A stretch of DNA of 64,000 nucleotides, taken from positions 1-64,000 of the IMG/VR virus record IMGVR_UViG_3300031753_000002; one strand, written 5' to 3'. Each line of letters starts with the position of its first letter. Positions within the stretch are counted from its first letter, which is position 1. The notes beneath the pieces were generated by a model. It saw nothing but the letters and a program-made list of their open reading frames with translations. It had not been told where the DNA came from and did no database searches. The position numbers and the translations under genes are program-made. This document shows, piece after piece, positions 14,619 to 22,764 of the stretch. The DNA comes from a virus.

Positions 14619-17600
14619 TTTCGCAACCGGTGCCCTATCCAGCCTTCCGCCGCAATGGGCATCCCAGGCGCCCACCCCACGTCAGCCGCCATCATGGCTT
14701 CGAATTCCTTGACTGTGGCCGTGCCGATGGGGGCCTCGGCTATGACCTCGTCATGTATCGACAAGAGTAAGTCGAAATCGGGTTCCATGTCAACCCGGAA
14801 CATGGCCTCGGCCAATAAATCACGCGAAGACGCCTGATCCGCGTTTTCCACCAAAGTTCCGCCATGCGTGCCGCACCGCTGCCACTGCTTCGTGATGATA
14901 TTGCGGCCCATGAAACTCAGGTGTGGCGAGAGAAAATTCTCAGGTGGGTCCTGCGTCAGCCGCTTGCGCTGCTTATCAGCTAGCTTCTCGGCATGGTAGC
15001 GGGCGCTCGCTGTCGAGACGCCGATCTTCGCCTGGAAATTAACCTTGCACGGCTTGCTGCGCTCATTGATGGCGTTGAAGCGCCATGTGCATCGCGTATG
15101 AACCTCCGGATACAGATAGGCGAGTAATCGACCACTCGGCAGGCGGCAATGCAGGAAAGGGCCGGACACAAAATAGCTGACGGCGCCGATGCCTGTTTCG
15201 TCGCCTCCCGCGTAGCGCTCGCCACCAAGCATCACAGCATCGATCGCCGCGGCGTTGTAGTCTTTCCACAACCTGGGGACCTCGGGGCACTTGTCCTTGC
15301 GATAGACCTTCACGACCATCTGACAGAATTCGTCTTCAAGCCATATGCCTTCTTCTGCCCAAACGGTAGCCTGGAATTTCTCCCATCCCATGGAGTTATG
15401 AACGATCATAGGACCATCACAGGTCAAAATCATATATCGATTCCGTGGCCCTGAATCGATTAAATCATATACTTTTTCCTTTCTGCCGACGCGTATTTCT
15501 ACATTGCTCACTCCGAGTCGTGAAGCGAATATTGCCCGGCTCATAGCCGCAATCATTATCCCTTCGATCCATTTCAAGGTGTGAATCATCCCAACCTGGC
15601 AACGTCCGAATATGTCTGAGAAAAGCGGCTCGATCTTTGTACCAATCCAAGCAGACCTCGATCCCTCGGGCGCCGTAATCTTTGAATTTAGGATTTCGTG
15701 TGTTGTGGCATCGTCCGATTGCCGCGGATAATCGATTAAGGTGTCGTTCTCGGTGCTCACTTTCTGGCATTGCGGCTTTGTATGCCGCATGTCTTCGATC
15801 CGCTGCCGCATGTTTCGAACAGATGTTGCAACGCGTTGAGCGACCGGCGCGCCAATTCGCCAAATCGATTTGATGTTCCGGCGCTCCGCATTTGCACCGC
15901 ACCACGATCCGTTTGACGCCGTTGCGAGGACCGACGATATACCCAACAACGGTAAGGCTTCCTTGCCGGCTGCCAATGCGCGGGAGCGCAAGGTCTCGTT
16001 GGCGACCACTTTCCCGGCATGGTGGAACCGATCCTCGCACCATATGGGATGATCCATCGTCGAGAATGAATCGCCCAAATTCGTCACGGATTTTTCGCCG
16101 TTGCATACAAGTCCTTTATGACTCACCCATTCGATCCCATCCCATAGCATATCTGAATCGGCTTTGTCAATCCGAACCCATCCACGTTTCGTCAAGATAA
16201 GAGTGTCAGCGGCATGGCAATAGCCGAGACCAAGTATGGCTCGCTTGCCTAGAGCGCGCTTATCAGGATGATTGTTCTTGAACCACTTGATTTGCTCTTT
16301 GTCCGTGGCATCGCATTCCATCTTGTAGATGCCGCACGCCATATCGATATACGGGTCGCCGCCAGTTCGGAACAGAAGCAATTGCGATGCGCAACCAGAA
16401 AGCCACGCCAGTTTTCGGGCCTCGATTGCGTTGAAATCGGCGGCATAGAGTTCCTTTCCAGGCGACGCGACCAACGCGCCCCGACACGCCTTGGCAAGCG
16501 CGGGCAACGGCTCACCCCATATGAGCGTGATGTATTCGCGGTCTAACGTGAGAATGTCGTCCCACGCCTTGCACATATCCTTCGAATACCCGCGGACAAA
16601 GTTGTGAGGCTGTACGCCCTTGCCGGACCACCGGCCAGTTCGGTCGGCGCCGTTGTAGAGCATAATGTCGTGAAGGCGCCCGTCCGGGCACATCGATTCG
16701 ACCATCTGCTTATACTTGCTGACTGAGGTCCTGTTGACCTCAAGGCAGATTTCCAGCGCGCGATGCAGCGGCTCGCCGGCTTCGCCGAATTGTTCCCATT
16801 TTGCGTCAGTTGCCGGTCGTGCAGCATCCTTGGCTTCGTCACCGGCCTTCGTCGGCACACCGTATAACTCGAAGCTTAGCGTGTCGGCCTTGGTGTCGAG
16901 AAGCCCGACCGCTCCGGGATTTATCACTTGGATCGTTTCGTTAGCCCACTTTTTGAACACCGCTCGACGCGAACCGCGGTCAACTCGGCCGCCAGTGATT
17001 TCGAAAAGCTCCGAATTGAGCCTGTCAGTTTCGAGGCGGGCAAGTTCCAGCGCCTCTCGCGCCGCGGTTTCGTCGAGTAGGATGCCGCGCTGATTCATGC
17101 GGAAATCCATGCGCCAGTATTCTAGCTCTCTTTCTGTCATTTCGGGGCACCAATTGCTGTACTCGCGTTCGGTGCGCACGTCCTGTTTGCAGTAGTCCCA
17201 ATTGCGGCGATGCTCGATTTCTTCCTCGCAGAAACGAGCTATCTGCGGCTGACCGCGGCGGCGAGGCATCGGCTTACTGAGCTTGTTTATCAGTCGGCGC
17301 CCATCAACGAGCTTCTGGTTATCCAGGCCGATCGCCTTGGCCGCGTCACCGAGCGCGCGAGGCAGAGACATGCACGACCCTTTCGCAGCGGAGCACCGCA
17401 TTTGTTCTAAACGCAACGCCACGCGGAATTCCGGGAACTCGCGTAGGAGCGGGCCATTCCATATCGAGAACTCGAAATAGGAATTGTGAGCTTCGAAAAT
17501 CTCGCCGTCCGCGACGCGTTCGATTAATTCGAGAAAGTCAGGATCATCTTCAGGGGTCTTGTCAATCCAGGGATGACCACGATGCCAAAGTCTAATTCGA

Positions 17601-17722
17601 CCCTCTTGCCCGTAGGTCCAGCAGGCACAAAGAGCTTGAGTTTGATCATCGGTAGCGTAGCGTGTCGCCCCGAGCTTAATCAAGTCCACAACGCCCCGAG
17701 TCTCAAAATCAAAAAAGATCAT
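14615..17722 (-). CDS. Family A DNA polymerase with 3'-5' exonuclease and an intein
   Basis: 1035 aa precursor; 760 aa after removal of residues 502-776. N-terminal DnaQ-like exonuclease: FDFETRG (Exo I) and AHNSYFEFSIW (Exo II). Polymerase motif A ELYAADFNAIEARK; motif B KRALGKRAILGLGY interrupted by the intein, then SMGWEKF; motif C SIHDE. It copies phage DNA and needs protein splicing to rebuild the O-helix. The first ~65 codons use more AT-type codons than the rest. The start overlaps an Endo VII gene (ATGA). Confidence 0.93.
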   Translation of the reverse strand: MIFFDFETRGVVDLIKLGATRYATDDQTQALCACWTYGQEGRIRLWHRGHPWIDKTPEDDPDFLELIERVADGEIFEAHNSYFEFSIWNGPLLREFPEFRVALRLEQMRCSAAKGSCMSLPRALGDAAKAIGLDNQKLVDGRRLINKLSKPMPRRRGQPQIARFCEEEIEHRRNWDYCKQDVRTEREYSNWCPEMTERELEYWRMDFRMNQRGILLDETAAREALELARLETDRLNSELFEITGGRVDRGSRRAVFKKWANETIQVINPGAVGLLDTKADTLSFELYGVPTKAGDEAKDAARPATDAKWEQFGEAGEPLHRALEICLEVNRTSVSKYKQMVESMCPDGRLHDIMLYNGADRTGRWSGKGVQPHNFVRGYSKDMCKAWDDILTLDREYITLIWGEPLPALAKACRGALVASPGKELYAADFNAIEARKLAWLSGCASQLLLFRTGGDPYIDMACGIYKMECDATDKEQIKWFKNNHPDKRALGKRAILGLGYCHAADTLILTKRGWVRIDKADSDMLWDGIEWVSHKGLVCNGEKSVTNLGDSFSTMDHPIWCEDRFHHAGKVVANETLRSRALAAGKEALPLLGISSVLATASNGSWCGANAERRNIKSIWRIGAPVAQRVATSVRNMRQRIEDMRHTKPQCQKVSTENDTLIDYPRQSDDATTHEILNSKITAPEGSRSAWIGTKIEPLFSDIFGRCQVGMIHTLKWIEGIMIAAMSRAIFASRLGVSNVEIRVGRKEKVYDLIDSGPRNRYMILTCDGPMIVHNSMGWEKFQATVWAEEGIWLEDEFCQMVVKVYRKDKCPEVPRLWKDYNAAAIDAVMLGGERYAGGDETGIGAVSYFVSGPFLHCRLPSGRLLAYLYPEVHTRCTWRFNAINERSKPCKVNFQAKIGVSTASARYHAEKLADKQRKRLTQDPPENFLSPHLSFMGRNIITKQWQRCGTHGGTLVENADQASSRDLLAEAMFRVDMEPDFDLLLSIHDEVIAEAPIGTATVKEFEAMMAADVGWAPGMPIAAEGWIGHRLRK
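15395..16219 (-). mobile_element. Intein in polymerase motif B
   Basis: 275-residue intein: Cys1 begins block A (CHAADTLILTKRGW), block B contains STMDHPIW, block F is VYDLIDSGPRNRYMI, block G ends MIVHN, and the +1 extein residue is Ser. It sits between the Tyr and the Ser-Met-Gly of motif B. The frame shows no in-frame endonuclease; the ~145-residue middle has no recognisable fold and lies over the HNH gene, which is read in the -1 frame. Confidence 0.9.
15465..16106 (-). CDS. HNH endonuclease nested out of frame inside the intein
   Basis: 213 aa, read in the -1 frame relative to the polymerase. It has its own ATG with AAAGGA 5 nt upstream. Domain: CKCG...CNIC zinc knuckles, RLSAAIGRCHNTRNPKFKDYG, then GWDDSHLEMDRRDND and YEPGNIRFTT, a well-known phage HNH type. 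It spans intein residues about 38-252, including block B, so that DNA codes for two proteins. Probably the homing enzyme of the intein, made as a separate protein. Confidence 0.88.
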   Translation of the reverse strand: MQRRKIRDEFGRFILDDGSSHMVRGSVPPCRESGRQRDLALPRIGSRQGSLTVVGYIVGPRNGVKRIVVRCKCGAPEHQIDLANWRAGRSTRCNICSKHAAADRRHAAYKAAMPESEHRERHLNRLSAAIGRCHNTRNPKFKDYGARGIEVCLDWYKDRAAFLRHIRTLPGWDDSHLEMDRRDNDCGYEPGNIRFTTRSEQCRNTRRQKGKSI

Positions 17723-18135
17723 TTGGATTTCTCCAAATAATCAGCCATTCGCCGGAGTAGCTGTGGATCGTCTTTGACGCTGCCAAGAGTTAAGTTGCAC
17801 GCTCTACAAATCCAACCACGAAACCGCTTTGATGTATGGCAATGATCTAGCGCTAGAGATATGCGCTTGTCATAAAGCTCACACTTATCCGGCATCGGAC
17901 GATTTGGAATTTCACAACCCAAGCGACGCGCGATAATCTCGGGTCGCTTTCGATAAGCCTGTTGTTTCTCTCTATACCCGGAGTCATTGTTATAGTTGGT
18001 TTTCATCCAGGTTCGGTGCTTTTCTTTTACATCTGGACGCTGATTATAAATTATTCTTTTTGCTCGATACCGCTGAGCATAGAACTGGCGTTTTCGTTCT
18101 ATCATCTGATCGTATGAGAGGCCAAGAGATCGCAT
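17719..18135 (-). CDS. Endonuclease VII-like protein upstream of the polymerase
   Basis: 138 aa; TGATG start junction and ATGA overlap with the polymerase start. Endo VII core LDHCHTSKRFRGWICRACN with GSVKDDPQLLRRMADYL. The first zinc pair reads CELYD instead of CxxC, so one ligand is missing and the enzyme may be weakened. The N-terminal half is Lys/Arg/Tyr-rich. More AT-rich codons than the neighbouring genes, consistent with mobility. Confidence 0.78.
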   Translation of the reverse strand: MRSLGLSYDQMIERKRQFYAQRYRAKRIIYNQRPDVKEKHRTWMKTNYNNDSGYREKQQAYRKRPEIIARRLGCEIPNRPMPDKCELYDKRISLALDHCHTSKRFRGWICRACNLTLGSVKDDPQLLRRMADYLEKSK

Positions 18136-18620
18136 CAATACAGCGATGGATAGACGTAGCAGAACACATCGCGTCCAGTGGAGGTCATCCAAACCCAGCC
18201 GTGCCCCGTTATATTCGGATGCGCCGGGTCCGGCGGAACAATGCGGTCCTTCGGAATGAGGATGCGCGTGCCGGCCGGGATGCGAGTCTTGCAATCGCGT
18301 TCGCCGTCATTCTGACAATATGGCTGTTCGGCCTCTGCCGCGGCGGCCTTTTCCGGGGTGTCGCCCTCAGTGATGATCGCCCAAAGCTCGCCGCCCTGCG
18401 TATCCAGTTCGTCGGCCTCATAGGCATCGGCCGGACCGCAGCACGAATCGTGATTCCAATCGCCGGTCCATGGGCGCGTATTTGGCCGCTTCTGATTTGA
18501 GAGGAAATCTCTTGTCGCGTCGGCGATCCTATCCCAGGCGCCGGGATAGAGCGGACGCGCGGGTGCGTAAACGACTCCGATCACGAGACAGACCACAGTG
18601 CATATCGACAACACTTTCAT
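18135..18620 (-). CDS. Exported Cys-rich conserved protein
   Basis: 161 aa with a signal peptide (MKVLSICTVVCLVIGVVYA). The mature part has DSCCGPADAYEADEL, a second Cys pair (PYCQNDGERDC) and TGHGWVWM...VFCYV, a pattern seen in exported alphaproteobacterial and phage proteins of unknown role. Ends in a TGATG junction with the Endo VII gene. Confidence 0.65.
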   Translation of the reverse strand: MKVLSICTVVCLVIGVVYAPARPLYPGAWDRIADATRDFLSNQKRPNTRPWTGDWNHDSCCGPADAYEADELDTQGGELWAIITEGDTPEKAAAAEAEQPYCQNDGERDCKTRIPAGTRILIPKDRIVPPDPAHPNITGHGWVWMTSTGRDVFCYVYPSLY

Positions 18621-18811
18621 TGAGCTATCCTCAAAACCGGCTGTAGAAACTCGGTCAAGGCAGTTTTGATTTCCTCGCGGGCATCCTTTACCCGTTCGAA
18701 ATTCTTGGCCGGGCGCTTCGTGTCCATCACGGACACTGCGGTTGCTAGCGTGAGGCTTTCGATCGCCTCTGTCAAGCGCTCGATCTTGGTGTTGGTCGGC
18801 TCAATAGCCAT
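18617..18811 (-). CDS. Small helical protein, 64 aa
   Basis: Coupled to the exported protein gene by an ATGA overlap. Amphipathic helices (IERLTEAIESLTLATAVSVM). No family recognised. Confidence 0.55.
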   Translation of the reverse strand: MAIEPTNTKIERLTEAIESLTLATAVSVMDTKRPAKNFERVKDAREEIKTALTEFLQPVLRIAQ

Positions 18812-18832
18812 GGATTTACCTTTGCTTTTGCA

Positions 18833-18882
18833 CCGGGGAGAAAATCAGGCCGCAACCTGATTCCGCAAGGAAATCTCCCCGG
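18833..18882 (-). terminator. Nested hairpin after the SSB gene
   Basis: Outer 9-bp stem CCGGGGAGA/TCTCCCCGG encloses an inner 7-bp stem AATCAGG/CCTGATT. No clear T-run follows on the minus strand, so it may attenuate transcription or protect the mRNA end rather than terminate. Confidence 0.45.
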
Positions 18883-18895
18883 CGCAAAAACCTCT

Positions 18896-19513
18896 TTACG
18901 CGGTCGGATCATCCCCGAATTCGGAGCCGTCCGTACCGTCGCTTTCGTCGCCGTACTCAGCCGGATCGTCACCGAAATCATCCTCGGCATTCGTCCGGGC
19001 ATCAAGGCGCGGTCCATCGGCCAACTTTTGAAGGTTGTTCATGCCGATCGCAATGCTTTTCCATTTCACGTTTACAAACGGATTCACCGACGCGCGGGCA
19101 TAGCACCCGGCGTAGAATTCTTCCGCTCCGTCCTGCGTGATCCGGTTGCCGTCACGGTCCAAAATGCCGGGACGCGACGTGTAAGCGCTCATAGTAAAGT
19201 AGATGATGCCGGGACCGTAGCCTGCATACTGCTTTTCCTCGCCCTTGTGGAAAGGCACCTTCCAGCCGAGGTCCCTAGCCTCCTTCATGGTGGGCTTCTT
19301 GGCATACTCCCGCGCGAGCGCGTTACATGCCGCCAGAATCGCCTGCCACTTTTCCTTGTCCTTGTCCGTGAATTCGGCCGGATTGAACAAGGCGACGCAA
19401 CTGTAGCGTCCGGCTTGGCCCTCTTGAAAGGACCGCTTTTCCCAAACCTCGGGGAAGCTCACCCGGAACTTGGGAGTCAGTAGCACCTTCTTCGGTGCGG
19501 TCTTGTTTGCCAT
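18896..19513 (-). CDS. ssDNA-binding protein (DUF2815, gp2.5-like)
   Basis: 205 aa. TPKFRVSFPEVWEK, GRYSCVALFNPAEF, EFYAGCYARASVNPFVNV and IAIGMNNLQKLADG follow the DUF2815/T7 gp2.5 pattern, and the C-terminus is a long acidic tail (EFGDDPTA), as in SSBs that recruit partners. It coats single strands in replication and pairs genetically with the DUF2800 nuclease nearby. Confidence 0.87.
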   Translation of the reverse strand: MANKTAPKKVLLTPKFRVSFPEVWEKRSFQEGQAGRYSCVALFNPAEFTDKDKEKWQAILAACNALAREYAKKPTMKEARDLGWKVPFHKGEEKQYAGYGPGIIYFTMSAYTSRPGILDRDGNRITQDGAEEFYAGCYARASVNPFVNVKWKSIAIGMNNLQKLADGPRLDARTNAEDDFGDDPAEYGDESDGTDGSEFGDDPTA

Positions 19514-19554
19514 GTCGTTCTCCTATTCACATGATGTTGGCAACGAACTATCCC

Positions 19555-19956
19555 TTAACCCTGCGATTCAGTCGTGTCAATCCCCTTTTCGGGCACTAAG
19601 ACCGACAGTGAGCCGATGCGAGTACGAACTCGCATAGCTTCTTCTGACGGACTTTGCGGCCGGTCCTCTAAAACAAGAACGCCAGCCACGAGCTTCGCGA
19701 CGCTAGCTATAAGCTCGCGATCAATGTACTCCATGTAGAGGCCGTTCACTGCCATCTCGGAAAAGTACATATGAGCGATGGAAACGTTGCGGAGTCGGCC
19801 GCGCTGTTTCAGTTCGTCAATCAAGACCTGAGTGTCGGCGGCATGGACACAGCGGTTTATGATCGCTGTTGTTGAGTACGCTTCGGCGCCGGGTCCGGGA
19901 GTGTACGGCTTTTCGAGTTCTGCACCCGGGTAGCTAACGGCTGGGATCGCAGTCAT
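19555..19956 (-). CDS. Hypothetical protein, 133 aa
   Basis: Start at the ATGA overlap with the upstream gene. Contains NVSIAHMYFSEMAVNGLYME and a Val-rich segment. Not recognised. Confidence 0.55.
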   Translation of the reverse strand: MTAIPAVSYPGAELEKPYTPGPGAEAYSTTAIINRCVHAADTQVLIDELKQRGRLRNVSIAHMYFSEMAVNGLYMEYIDRELIASVAKLVAGVLVLEDRPQSPSEEAMRVRTRIGSLSVLVPEKGIDTTESQG

Positions 19957-20198
19957 AGCCCTAAGACCTTCATGGCGACCGGCGGCTGAATACCGACGCA
20001 TGTCAGTTCGATAACGGCGCCGGCTGCGAGGCGACGACATTCTTCGGGTGATGGCATCCACGTGCTGATGTGATGCACATGTCGGCCGATCCTTTCCTGC
20101 CGAACGGATAGCACGCCACACCGTCCATCTCGTTCCGGGTCCCATCCTTCGGGTTCAAAATAGCTCCAAGCAGCGCCTCTGGTCTCGACGGGGATCAT
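19953..20198 (-). CDS. Hypothetical protein, 81 aa
   Basis: ATG preceded by AGAGGA; the open frame upstream is longer but lacks a good start. Beta-rich with ELTCVGIQPP. Not recognised. Confidence 0.55.
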   Translation of the reverse strand: MIPVETRGAAWSYFEPEGWDPERDGRCGVLSVRQERIGRHVHHISTWMPSPEECRRLAAGAVIELTCVGIQPPVAMKVLGL

Positions 20199-20293
20199 GT
20201 CGCTTCCTCTCCAAGAATCATGATGATGCCGGCAATCGTGCCGAGCACGTAGGTTTAGTACCAGAACGCCAAGGTCGTGATCGTCGCTATCAT
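20195..20293 (-). pseudogene. Small membrane ORF with internal TAA
   Basis: ATG at 20293 reads MIATITTLAFWY, then TAA (20255-20257), then in the same frame TYVLGTIAGIIMILGEEAT and a TGA that overlaps the next ATG. Both halves are hydrophobic, which suggests a one-span protein broken by a point mutation, or two tiny products. Confidence 0.3.
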
Positions 20294-20319
20294 GACGATC
20301 TTCAATAGCTGTTATCCGG

Positions 20320-21606
20320 TCATTCCTCGGGTTCCTCCGCGAAATCTTCCGCGGCGATCGTGGCCGGATCAACCGCCGGCCGTGGGTCGCTATCCGGCGC
20401 GACTGTTAGTCGCCCTTCGGGTTTGACCGCCAGTTCCTTGACGGCTTCTTTGACTAGGGCACGTTGCTCTTTGCCGACGCCTAGCTTCTCGACTTGAGCC
20501 GGGGATTTCACTTTCGGCTCGGTAAGGAATGCGTCGATATCCATGCCGGTCATGTCGCGGAGCGCAAGCGCGGTCGTTTCGTGATCCTCTCGCCATTTTC
20601 GATTCGACTTGCCGCGAACCAGCTTATTACCGGCGACCGGGTTGCCACTCATAAGCTCGGCTTGAATGGCTGCGTTGATGTTGCGTGCCCACTGATCGAA
20701 CAACGGCACCCACCGTGCCTTTTCGGCGAGGTCGCGATTGTCCTTTGGCACGGGTAGCCCTTCGGCCACATAATCGTCCGGATCGTCCTTAAAATCCATT
20801 TGCGCTTGATCCATAAGCGCCTTGTCGAACTCGGGACAGCGCAGTTGCGCTGGGCACCACTTGCACCAGTCACCTGCGCGAAGCAGCGCATTCGGCTTGA
20901 CAGTCTCGGCGGCGGCCTCGCGCAATCGAATTTCAAATAGCTTCAATTCGTCGCGCGTGTATTCTACAGTGCGGACGGTGCCTTCTTCATGGAACGCATT
21001 CGGCTGCACGATCGTCACACGAACGCCTTCCGCATCCGGGTGCTCCCGCAAAATTCCGACTGCGTACGTCATGCACTGTTCGTTGTCGATATGCTCGACT
21101 ACGATATAGCCGTTCTTGTAATCGAGCAAGTGTGCCCATCCGAATGGCTCGACAAGCGTATAGTCCGCGGTACCGCCAAGCCGCGAGTCAAGCCAAGACA
21201 TATCGAGATAGCGTTCCGTGAATACCTCGGGATGGAACATGGTTTCACGGAGCCGATCGCATTCATCGATCGCGAGTTGCACGCCGTCGCACATCTGGTC
21301 ATCGACCACAAATGCGAACCAGCCGGAATTCGGCGCCACGTACTTGACCGGCAAAGCATCCCGCGAAGAGTAGATCATGGATTCTTCGTTGCCGTCCGCT
21401 TTAACCATCACGATCTTGCCGTGATAGGCCCTCGCGTCGTGCTGCCCGAGAAGGATCATGGTTTCGATGATCCTATGCGCGGCCGTACCCCGCATCGCGG
21501 CCTGACTTGCCGGCGACGACGCATCACCGATTAGCCGGATGCTACCTGGGCAATTCATCCACCGGCTTGCAGCCGATGGCGAGAGCTTAGCGTGAGTTTG
21601 AGGCAA
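20320..21606 (-). CDS. DUF2800 PD-(D/E)XK nuclease
   Basis: 428 aa. LSPSAASRWMNCPGSIRL and GTAAHRIIE at the N-terminus, GTADYTLVEPFGWAHLLDYK (catalytic D and D-x-K), and a Cys cluster (CKWCPAQLRCPEF) that may hold an Fe-S centre as in Cas4/AddB-like nucleases. Phages often pair DUF2800 with DUF2815 SSB; together they probably process DNA ends for recombination. The last 40 residues are acidic. Confidence 0.85.
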   Translation of the reverse strand: MPQTHAKLSPSAASRWMNCPGSIRLIGDASSPASQAAMRGTAAHRIIETMILLGQHDARAYHGKIVMVKADGNEESMIYSSRDALPVKYVAPNSGWFAFVVDDQMCDGVQLAIDECDRLRETMFHPEVFTERYLDMSWLDSRLGGTADYTLVEPFGWAHLLDYKNGYIVVEHIDNEQCMTYAVGILREHPDAEGVRVTIVQPNAFHEEGTVRTVEYTRDELKLFEIRLREAAAETVKPNALLRAGDWCKWCPAQLRCPEFDKALMDQAQMDFKDDPDDYVAEGLPVPKDNRDLAEKARWVPLFDQWARNINAAIQAELMSGNPVAGNKLVRGKSNRKWREDHETTALALRDMTGMDIDAFLTEPKVKSPAQVEKLGVGKEQRALVKEAVKELAVKPEGRLTVAPDSDPRPAVDPATIAAEDFAEEPEE

Positions 21607-21802
21607 CTCGATCCTCCAAGAATTCGACGTAATGGGCCTTCGTACGCCACACCGCGCCGCACGTCAAGCATTCACATGTGGAATACTTGCTCGGTGTTCG
21701 ACGATAGCCGTTGAAGGCGGAGTGATTACAGTTCCGATCGATAACGCGCCACTGATACGACGGCGCGTTACAGTGGAACTGCGTCTGCGGATGCTTGATC
21801 AT
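21587..21802 (-). CDS. Small zinc-ribbon-like protein
   Basis: 71 aa from the ATGA overlap. Cys residues in CNHSAFN...STCECLTCGAVW suit a zinc ribbon. Overlaps the DUF2800 start by 20 nt. Not further recognised. Confidence 0.55.
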   Translation of the reverse strand: MIKHPQTQFHCNAPSYQWRVIDRNCNHSAFNGYRRTPSKYSTCECLTCGAVWRTKAHYVEFLEDRVASNSR

Positions 21803-22428
21803 TCCCATATCCCCAAGGCGGCCGTCGTGGCGAATGTGATCTCGGTCGCCCTAGCCGGGCGTGGTTCTGCGTCAACCCACTGCCCGCCGCTAGGCCAGAA
21901 CACGCGGGCATGATCACCATCCGGCAGTCTTGTTCGATCGTTGAGCGTCACGGTCCCGTCATCATAATAGCTGGCATGGATTTCCGACGCTTCTTGGTGG
22001 TAAGTGTCCCCGGTGACGTAGTGCTCGGCGGAAGCACGAGAGATTAGGCGGATAGTACCGCTATCCCCTTCGGGACCGCCGCCGGGGCCGGTCTTGATAA
22101 CCTGCCAGTCATAGAGCGCGTCGCCAGCGCGAGGCGCATCCGAAATGCCGTAACGGACATTCGTGAACCGGCCGTTGACAATCCAGGAATCAAACGACCA
22201 CGGATGGTCGTGTATGATGCTCACGTTTGGAATCGTGAAGGCGCTGTGCCAGATATTCAAACGGAAGCGTTTGTCATCGTCCAAGTAGGTCCGCAGCATG
22301 CCGAAGCCTTGCACGGACCACTCATAATTAAGCGGCTTTTCTAGCATCGATTTGATCGTCGCGCGAAACGCCTCGGGTATCCATCTGTGCCAATGACAAG
22401 GGATATGCTCTTCTCGCCATGCGGTCAT
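21799..22428 (-). CDS. Cupin-like conserved phage protein
   Basis: 209 aa. NVSIIHDHPWSFDSWIVNGR and TYHQEASEIHASY place His and Glu residues as in a metal-binding double-stranded beta helix. Several alphaproteobacterial phages have similar proteins without a known reaction. Coupled at both ends. Confidence 0.6.
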   Translation of the reverse strand: MTAWREEHIPCHWHRWIPEAFRATIKSMLEKPLNYEWSVQGFGMLRTYLDDDKRFRLNIWHSAFTIPNVSIIHDHPWSFDSWIVNGRFTNVRYGISDAPRAGDALYDWQVIKTGPGGGPEGDSGTIRLISRASAEHYVTGDTYHQEASEIHASYYDDGTVTLNDRTRLPDGDHARVFWPSGGQWVDAEPRPARATEITFATTAALGIWE

Positions 22429-22435
22429 TTAGGTT

Positions 22436-22699
22436 TTATCTCCCTTCATGCGGGAACACGTTGCGGTTTTCCGGGTAGTAGACTAGTTCGAATCCGCCGT
22501 CAACGCCACGCTCTATACCGAGCTTCTGGCCGGCGGGTGGCGGCTCAATCTTGAGCCGGGTTGTTTCTGAAAAGTGCCGGTCAAGGACGACGCATTCGGC
22601 GCCGCCATCGTGGTGCCGGAACATGACAAGCTCATATCCCGTTTCGGCCGTGATGCGGATACGATCGCGCGAGACGGGGCGGACGCTGGCGACGCTCAT
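22436..22699 (-). CDS. Hypothetical beta-rich protein, 87 aa
   Basis: ATG overlaps the stop of the 22-aa gene (ATGA). Sequence rich in strands (YELVMFRHHDGGAECVVLD). Not recognised. Confidence 0.55.
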   Translation of the reverse strand: MSVASVRPVSRDRIRITAETGYELVMFRHHDGGAECVVLDRHFSETTRLKIEPPPAGQKLGIERGVDGGFELVYYPENRNVFPHEGR

Positions 22700-22764
22700 T
22701 TGACGACCTCTTGAAATACGGCCCCGAACGCGAAGCCGATCGCGACCACGGTTAGATAGCTCAT
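22696..22764 (-). CDS. 22-aa membrane micropeptide
   Basis: MSYLTVVAIGFAFGAVFQEV plus VK. Its start and stop each overlap a neighbouring gene by exactly 4 nt (ATGA), filling what would otherwise be a gap. It is mostly hydrophobic. Coding status is supported by architecture, not by homology. Confidence 0.45.
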   Translation of the reverse strand: MSYLTVVAIGFAFGAVFQEVVK

